Below, in pieces: positions 59,085 through 64,000 of a DNA stretch of 64,000 bases (position 1 is its first letter; each line of letters opens with the position of its first letter). This DNA is from Haloarcula halophila (GTDB taxonomy: Archaea > Halobacteriota > Halobacteria > Halobacteriales > Haloarculaceae), in the NCBI RefSeq assembly GCF_029278565.1, contig NZ_CP119559.1, positions 186,001 through 250,000 of the forward strand, written 5' to 3'. The position numbers and the translations under genes were made by a program. The notes beneath the pieces are model-generated. The model did not search any database. It was not told the origin of the DNA and saw only the letters and a program-made list of their open reading frames with translations.

Positions 59085-59145
59085 CACTACATCCCACACC
59101 GACGCCGATCGTATCGAAGTTCGATCCGACATCAGCGACACCACA

Positions 59146-59202
59146 ATGCAGACTCCATTCACATCCACGACCGACCGACCCACAGGAGGGTACTCACCAT
59201 GA
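59146..59202 (+). CDS. 18-aa ORF coupled to ilvB
   Basis: The frame MQTPFTSTTDRPTGGYSP ends at a TGA that overlaps the ilvB ATG. It contains the Shine-Dalgarno AGGAGG (59184-59189), 9 nt before ilvB. Translation of it could help open or load the ilvB site. It may equally be chance; the SD is the stronger signal. Confidence 0.25.
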   Translation: MQTPFTSTTDRPTGGYSP

Positions 59203-60956
59203 GCGAACGCGCATCAGTTCGGAAAGAGGACGAACAGACAGAGACCGACGAGGAACAGGCACCGGTCACGACCGGTGCACAGTCGGTCGTCCGGGCACTC
59301 GAAAACGCCGGCGCGGAGTACATCTTCGGCGTCCAGGGTGGGGCGATCATGCCCGTCTACGACGCGTTGTACGACTCCGATATCACCCACGTGACGATGG
59401 CCCACGAGCAGGGCGCTTCCCACGCCGCCGACGCCTACGGCATCGTCTCGGGCGAACCGGGCGTCTGCTTCGCCACGTCCGGCCCGGGCGCGACCAACCT
59501 CGTCACCGGCATCGCCGACGCAAACATGGACTCGGACCCGATGATCGCGCTGACCGGCCAGGTCCCCACGGAGTTCGTCGGTAACGACGCATTCCAGGAG
59601 ACCGACACCGTCGGCATCACCCAGCCGGTCACCAAGGAGAGCTACTTCGCGAGCCACTCCGACACCGTCGGCGACGACGTGAGCGAGGCGTTCGCGCTGG
59701 CCGACGCCGGCCGCCAGGGGCCGACCCTGGTCGATCTCCCGAAAGACATCACCCAGGGCGAGACCGACGTGGAACCGAAAGCGCCGGAGACGCCGGATAC
59801 CTACGAAGTGCCCGAGGAAGCCGACGACGAGGCTGTCCAGGAAGCCGCTGAGGTCCTGTCCGACGCCGAGCGGCCGGTCATCCTGGCCGGCGGCGGCGTC
59901 ATCAAGGCCAACGCCTCCAACGCCCTGCGTGAGTTCGCTACGGAGTACGAGATTCCGGTCATCACGACGATGCCCGGCATCGGAAGCTTCCCCGAGGACC
60001 ACGAACTCTCCCTGGAGTGGGCCGGGATGCACGGCACCGGCTACGCCAACCTGGCGATCACGAACACCGACTGCATGCTGGCGATCGGGACCCGTTTCGA
60101 CGACCGACTGACCGGCGGTGTCGACTCGTTTGCACCGGACGCCGACGTCATCCACGTCGACATCGACCCGGCGGAGATCAGCAAGAACATCTACGCCGAC
60201 CACCCGCTGATCGGCGACGCGCGTCAGGTCCTTCGACAGTTGTTCGACGCCATGCCGCGGGCGCCCGACGCCGACGAGTGGCGCGAGCAGTGCCAGACGT
60301 GGAAAGCCGAGTACCCGATGAGCTACGACACGCCCGACGACGAGCCGCTGAAACCGCAGTACGTCGTCGAACACTTCTCGGACGTGACCGACGACGACAC
60401 CATCGTCTGTACGGGCGTCGGGCAACACCAGATGTGGGCCTCCCAGTTCTGGGAGTTCACCGAACCCCGGACCTGGGTCTCCTCGCACGGCCTGGGGACG
60501 ATGGGTTACGGCGTGCCCGCCGCGATCGGCGCGAAACTCGCTGCCCCAGACCAAGAGGTCGTCTGTTTCGACGGCGACGGCTCGTTCCTGATGACCGTCC
60601 AGGGACTGTCGGTCGCGGTCCGCGAGCAACTGGACATCACCTACGTCGTCCTCAACAACGAGGCCGTCGGGATGGTCCGCCAGTGGCAGGACGGCTTCTA
60701 CGAGGGCCGTCGGATGGCCTCCGAGTACCCGTGGATCCCGCAGTTCGACAAGCTGGCCGAGGCCTTCGGTGCCGCCGGCTTCCGCCTGGAGGACTACGAG
60801 AACGTCGAAGAGACGATCGCCGCCGCACGCGACTACGACGGGCCGTCGGTCATCGACGCCCACATCGACCCCGGGGAAAACGTCTTCCCGATGGTGCCAA
60901 GCGGCGGTGACAACGGACTGTTCGCACTGAACGAGGACCACTTGGACGAGATCTAA
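59199..60956 (+). CDS. ilvB: Acetolactate synthase large subunit
   Basis: A 585-aa ThDP enzyme. Residues 1-20 are an acidic extension. The catalytic Glu lies in TMAHEQGASHAADAY, the FAD-binding middle domain is recognisable (DCMLAIGTRFDDRLTGGVDSF), and the ThDP/Mg motif is VCFDGDGSFLMTVQ ... NNEAVGMVRQWQ. It forms acetolactate or acetohydroxybutyrate from pyruvate, the first common step to Val, Leu and Ile. The ATG follows AGGAGG by 9 nt. It leads ilvN, ilvC and leuC, behind a long leader with a candidate attenuator. Confidence 0.97.
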   Translation: MSERASVRKEDEQTETDEEQAPVTTGAQSVVRALENAGAEYIFGVQGGAIMPVYDALYDSDITHVTMAHEQGASHAADAYGIVSGEPGVCFATSGPGATNLVTGIADANMDSDPMIALTGQVPTEFVGNDAFQETDTVGITQPVTKESYFASHSDTVGDDVSEAFALADAGRQGPTLVDLPKDITQGETDVEPKAPETPDTYEVPEEADDEAVQEAAEVLSDAERPVILAGGGVIKANASNALREFATEYEIPVITTMPGIGSFPEDHELSLEWAGMHGTGYANLAITNTDCMLAIGTRFDDRLTGGVDSFAPDADVIHVDIDPAEISKNIYADHPLIGDARQVLRQLFDAMPRAPDADEWREQCQTWKAEYPMSYDTPDDEPLKPQYVVEHFSDVTDDDTIVCTGVGQHQMWASQFWEFTEPRTWVSSHGLGTMGYGVPAAIGAKLAAPDQEVVCFDGDGSFLMTVQGLSVAVREQLDITYVVLNNEAVGMVRQWQDGFYEGRRMASEYPWIPQFDKLAEAFGAAGFRLEDYENVEETIAAARDYDGPSVIDAHIDPGENVFPMVPSGGDNGLFALNEDHLDEI

Positions 60957-60958
60957 CG

Positions 60959-61558
60959 ATGACTGGAGGAATGCCTGGCCCTGCGCCACACGACCGGATG
61001 CGCCCCGAGGGACGACGCAACTCCCAGGGGATTCGCGTCGACCCGGAAGCCGAAGCGACTCACGAACCACGACAGGCCGTGCTCTCGGCCCTCGTCAAAC
61101 ACCGGCCCGGCGTACTCGCCGAGGTCTCGGGGCTGTTCAGCCGACGGCAGTTCAACATCGAAAGCCTCACTGTCGGTCCGACGAGTGACGACAGTATAGC
61201 CCGGATGACGATCCTCATCGAGGAACCACGGCCGGGTATCGAACAGGCGAAGAAGCAACTGCAGAAGCTCGTGCCCGTCGTCTCGGTGATGGAACTGGAA
61301 CCCGAGGCGCTCCGGCGGGAACTCGCGCTCATCAAGGTGGGCGGCGAGAAACCCGACGACGTCAACGCCGTCGCGGAGATGTACGACGGCCAGGCGGTCG
61401 ACGCCTCGACCGACTCGGTGACCGTCGAGATCACGGGCAGCAAACAGAAGATCGACGCCGCCGTCGAGGCGTTCGAGCAGTTCGACGTACAGGAGATCGT
61501 TCGCACCGGGGCCGCCGCCTTAGAGCGTGGTCCCAAGACACTGGAGAAACATGACTGA
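60959..61558 (+). CDS. ilvN: Acetolactate synthase small (regulatory) subunit
   Basis: A 199-aa protein with an N-terminal ACT domain ([31 protein letters not shown]) and a C-terminal ACT-like dimer domain ([39 protein letters not shown]). It binds valine or other branched-chain amino acids and inhibits or activates IlvB. A further 35 N-terminal residues precede the ACT domain. It starts 2 nt after ilvB and overlaps ilvC by 8 nt. Confidence 0.96.
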   Translation: MTGGMPGPAPHDRMRPEGRRNSQGIRVDPEAEATHEPRQAVLSALVKHRPGVLAEVSGLFSRRQFNIESLTVGPTSDDSIARMTILIEEPRPGIEQAKKQLQKLVPVVSVMELEPEALRRELALIKVGGEKPDDVNAVAEMYDGQAVDASTDSVTVEITGSKQKIDAAVEAFEQFDVQEIVRTGAAALERGPKTLEKHD

Positions 61559-62576
61559 CATATCCGCACCCGTCTACTACGACGACGACGCCGACGTATC
61601 GACAATCGAAACCGAAACTGTCGCGGTACTGGGCTATGGCTCACAGGGCCACGCCCACGCACTGAACCTCAACGACTCCGGGATCGACGTGATCGTCGGT
61701 CTGCGCGAGGACTCCGATTCGTGGGCCGAGGCCGAGGACGCCGGCCTGCGCGTCGAGACCCCCGACGTGGCCGCCGCCGCGGCCGACCGCGTCGTGATGC
61801 TGGTTCCCGACACGATCCAGCCGGCGGTCTACGAAGCGATCAAGGACGGCCTGGAGGCCGGCGACACCCTCCAGTTCGCCCACGGATTCAACATCCACTA
61901 CGGACAGATCGAGCCCGACGAGGACGTCGACGTGACGATGGTCGCGCCGAAGTCCCCGGGCCACCTGGTCCGGCGGACCTACGAGCGCGGCGAGGGAACG
62001 CCCGGCCTGATGGCGGTCTATCAGGACGCGACCGGCAACGCCGAAGCCGAGGCCCTGGCCTACGCGAAGGCGCTGGGCTGTACCCGAGCGGGCGTCATCG
62101 GGACGACCTTCCAGGAGGAAGTCGAGACCGACCTCTTCGGCGAGCAGGCCGTCCTCTGTGGCGGCGTCACCGAGATGGTCAAGGCCGGCTTCGAGACGCT
62201 GGTCGACGCCGGCTACGCGCCGGAGATGGCCTACTTCGAGTGTCTGAACGAACTCAAACTCATCGTCGATCTGATGTACGAGGGCGGCAACATGGAGATG
62301 TGGAACTCCGTCTCCGACACCGCCGAGTACGGCGGACTCACCCGCGGTGAGGAAGTCATCAACCGCGAGGGGATGGAAGAAATCCTCGAAGACGTCCAGA
62401 ACGGCGAGTTCGCCCGGGAGTGGATCAACGAGAACCAGGCCAACCGGCCGTCCTACAAGCAGTACCGGGCCGCAGAGCAGAGCCACCAGGTCGAGCAGGT
62501 CGGCGGCGAACTGCGGAAACTGTTCGCCTGGGACGACGAGGAAGAAGCATCCGAAGAAGTACCCGCAGATGACTAA
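61551..62576 (+). CDS. ilvC: Ketol-acid reductoisomerase
   Basis: A 341-aa class I KARI from the ATG at 61551. The dinucleotide motif is [21 protein letters not shown], followed by [12 protein letters not shown] (binding loop). The catalytic domain includes [39 protein letters not shown] with its metal-binding acids, and [20 protein letters not shown]. It converts acetolactate to dihydroxyisovalerate with NAD(P)H. The acidic tail is haloarchaeal. It is followed 36 nt later by leuC. Confidence 0.97.
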   Translation: MTDISAPVYYDDDADVSTIETETVAVLGYGSQGHAHALNLNDSGIDVIVGLREDSDSWAEAEDAGLRVETPDVAAAAADRVVMLVPDTIQPAVYEAIKDGLEAGDTLQFAHGFNIHYGQIEPDEDVDVTMVAPKSPGHLVRRTYERGEGTPGLMAVYQDATGNAEAEALAYAKALGCTRAGVIGTTFQEEVETDLFGEQAVLCGGVTEMVKAGFETLVDAGYAPEMAYFECLNELKLIVDLMYEGGNMEMWNSVSDTAEYGGLTRGEEVINREGMEEILEDVQNGEFAREWINENQANRPSYKQYRAAEQSHQVEQVGGELRKLFAWDDEEEASEEVPADD

Positions 62577-62612
62577 TCACGGACGTAGCTCCGCCACAAC
62601 GGAGATCACAGC

Positions 62613-64000
62613 ATGAGCAACGGCACGCTGTACGACAAGGTGTGGGACCGACACAAAGTAACGACCCTGCCCAACGGGCAGGACCAGCTGTTCGTCGGCC
62701 TCCACCTCATCCACGAGGTCACGAGCCCGCAAGCGTTCGGGATGCTGAAAGAGCGCGGACTGGAAGTCGCACGCCCCGATCTGACTCACGCGACGGTCGA
62801 CCACATCGTCCCGACGGCGAACCAGGACCGGCCCTACGCCGACGACGCGGCCGAACGGATGATGGCTGAACTGGAGGAGAACGTCCGGGACGCCGGTATC
62901 GAGTTCTCGGACCCGACGACCGGTAACCAGGGGATCGTCCACGTCATCGGGCCGGAGCAAGGGATCACCCAGCCCGGGAAGACCATCGTCTGTGGCGACA
63001 GCCACACCTCGACTCACGGCGCGTTCGGCGCGCTCGCGTTCGGGATCGGGACCAGCCAGATCCGGGACGTGCTGGCGACCCAGACGATCGCCATGGAGAA
63101 ACAGAAGGTCCGGAAGATCGAGGTCAACGGCGAACTCGGCGAGGGCGTCGAGGCCAAGGACATCATCTTAGAGATCATCCGTCGGCTCGGGACCGAAGGC
63201 GGTGTCGGCTACGTCTACGAGTACGCCGGCGAAGCCATCGAGAACCTCGGGATGGAAGGACGGATGTCGATCTGTAACATGTCCATCGAGGGCGGCGCTC
63301 GCGCGGGCTACGTCAACCCCGACGAGACCACCTACGAGTGGCTCGAAGCGACCGACTACTTCCAGGAGAACCCCGAGAAGTTCGAGGAACTCAAACCGTA
63401 CTGGGAGTCCATCCGATCCGACGAGGACGCCGAGTACGACGACGTCGTCGAGATCGACGCGAGCGAACTGGACCCCGTCGTCACCTGGGGGACCACGCCC
63501 GGCCAGGGCATCGGCATCGACGACCCGATTCCCGAGCCCGAATCGCTGGCCGACGACAAGGTCGACACCGCCCGCCGCGCACAGAAGCACATGCGCGTCG
63601 AACCCGGCGAGACCATGAACGGCTACGAGATCGACGTGGCGTTCCTGGGTTCCTGTACCAACGCCCGGCTGCCCGACCTGCGCCGCGCGGCCCGCATCGT
63701 CAAGGGCCGCGAAGTCGACGACGACGTGCGCGCGTTCGTCGTCCCCGGCAGCCAGCGCGTCCAACAGGCCGCCAAGGAGGAAGGGCTCAAGGACGTCTTC
63801 GAGGCGGCCGGCTTCGAGTGGCGTAACGCCGGCTGTTCGATGTGTCTGGGCATGAACGAGGACCAGCTGGAGGGGGACGAGGCCTGTGCCAGCTCCTCGA
63901 ACCGGAACTTCGTCGGCCGCCAGGGTAGCAAGGACGGCCGGACGGTGCTGATGAACCCACGTATGGTGGCCGCGGCGGCCATCACCGGGGAGGTCTCCGA
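62613..64000 (+). CDS. leuC: 3-isopropylmalate dehydratase large subunit (partial)
   Basis: The frame opens at the ATG at 62613 and runs off the right edge after 462 codons, so only a small C-terminal part is missing. The aconitase-family features are [40 protein letters not shown]-like [13 protein letters not shown], the Fe-S Cys in [12 protein letters not shown] and [12 protein letters not shown], which give three cluster ligands. It isomerises 2- and 3-isopropylmalate with LeuD. An inserted segment with acidic residues (about 225-275) is seen in the HacA/LeuC 1 type. It extends the ilv operon into leucine synthesis. Confidence 0.95.
   Translation, partial: MSNGTLYDKVWDRHKVTTLPNGQDQLFVGLHLIHEVTSPQAFGMLKERGLEVARPDLTHATVDHIVPTANQDRPYADDAAERMMAELEENVRDAGIEFSDPTTGNQGIVHVIGPEQGITQPGKTIVCGDSHTSTHGAFGALAFGIGTSQIRDVLATQTIAMEKQKVRKIEVNGELGEGVEAKDIILEIIRRLGTEGGVGYVYEYAGEAIENLGMEGRMSICNMSIEGGARAGYVNPDETTYEWLEATDYFQENPEKFEELKPYWESIRSDEDAEYDDVVEIDASELDPVVTWGTTPGQGIGIDDPIPEPESLADDKVDTARRAQKHMRVEPGETMNGYEIDVAFLGSCTNARLPDLRRAARIVKGREVDDDVRAFVVPGSQRVQQAAKEEGLKDVFEAAGFEWRNAGCSMCLGMNEDQLEGDEACASSSNRNFVGRQGSKDGRTVLMNPRMVAAAAITGEVS

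Noticed and set aside
59069-59085. Rho-independent-type terminator in the ilv leader
   Set aside because: The hairpin is followed by C and A, not a T run, and archaeal termination depends on T tracts; a folding or ribosome-coupled switch is more likely than a classic terminator.
59214-61070. A 618-aa open frame antisense to ilvB and ilvN
   Set aside because: It is a shadow of two certain genes, low in complexity, with no promoter-like element.

Overview
The window is chromosomal DNA from a halophilic archaeon (class Halobacteria). The evidence is high GC with a strong G/C bias at third codon positions, very acidic proteins, many AT-rich TATA boxes 25-35 nt before start codons (leaderless transcripts), Tat-dependent lipoproteins, halocyanins, GTP cyclohydrolase III, TmcA, archaeal L7Ae/S28e/L24e and several families known mainly from haloarchaea. 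A Haloarcula/Halomicrobium-like relative is my guess; nothing here fixes the genus. I see no insertion sequence, integrase, prophage or CRISPR array, so this looks like stable core chromosome with some accessory genes.

Layout. 1-5.7 kb: metal homeostasis, with a DtxR-type regulator behind a perfect 16-bp palindrome, a GDT1/UPF0016 cation transporter overlapping it, then an AsnC-TRASH regulator and the copper ATPase CopA. 5.7-9.4 kb: an ABC1/UbiB kinase and an Fe-S photolyase-like protein. 9.5-12 kb: two halocyanins flanking an HTH/membrane-protein pair. 12-15 kb: a large secreted 5'-nucleotidase-like protein with altered metal motifs. 15-25.5 kb: tRNA-Arg, TatA, peroxiredoxin, HD hydrolase, tRNA-Gly, a Trm9-like methyltransferase, TyrRS, an MFS transporter, Nudix, Asd and an esterase. 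25.5-30.7 kb: a ferredoxin and an ETF/ETF-quinone oxidoreductase operon. 31.5-34.4 kb: TmcA, DUF456 and a 54-aa zinc-finger protein, joined by ATGA overlaps. 35.5-37.1 kb: the L7Ae-S28e-L24e-Ndk operon with a structured leader.

37-49 kb holds mixed housekeeping genes (glutaredoxin, MsrB, HAD, RNase H-like, CBS, GTP cyclohydrolase III), with tRNA-Thr and tRNA-Ser. 47-51 kb: a UDG-like protein, AroC, a pseudo-receiver and AroA. 51-57.6 kb: tandem beta-propeller lipoproteins, an M24 peptidase, small regulators and a VOC protein. 57.6-64 kb: branched-chain amino acid synthesis, leuA followed by ilvB-ilvN-ilvC-leuC.

The most interesting material is at the 5' ends of operons. The ilvB transcript appears to begin with a 28-codon leaderless ORF whose end is rich in Val/Leu/Ile written in rare codons, closing inside a hairpin; this looks like a branched-chain amino acid attenuation leader. 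The L7Ae leader can fold into a kink-turn-like element whose outer helix covers the Shine-Dalgarno sequence, suggesting autoregulation. leuA has a TTG start overlapped by a leaderless 24-codon ORF. All three are inferences from sequence.
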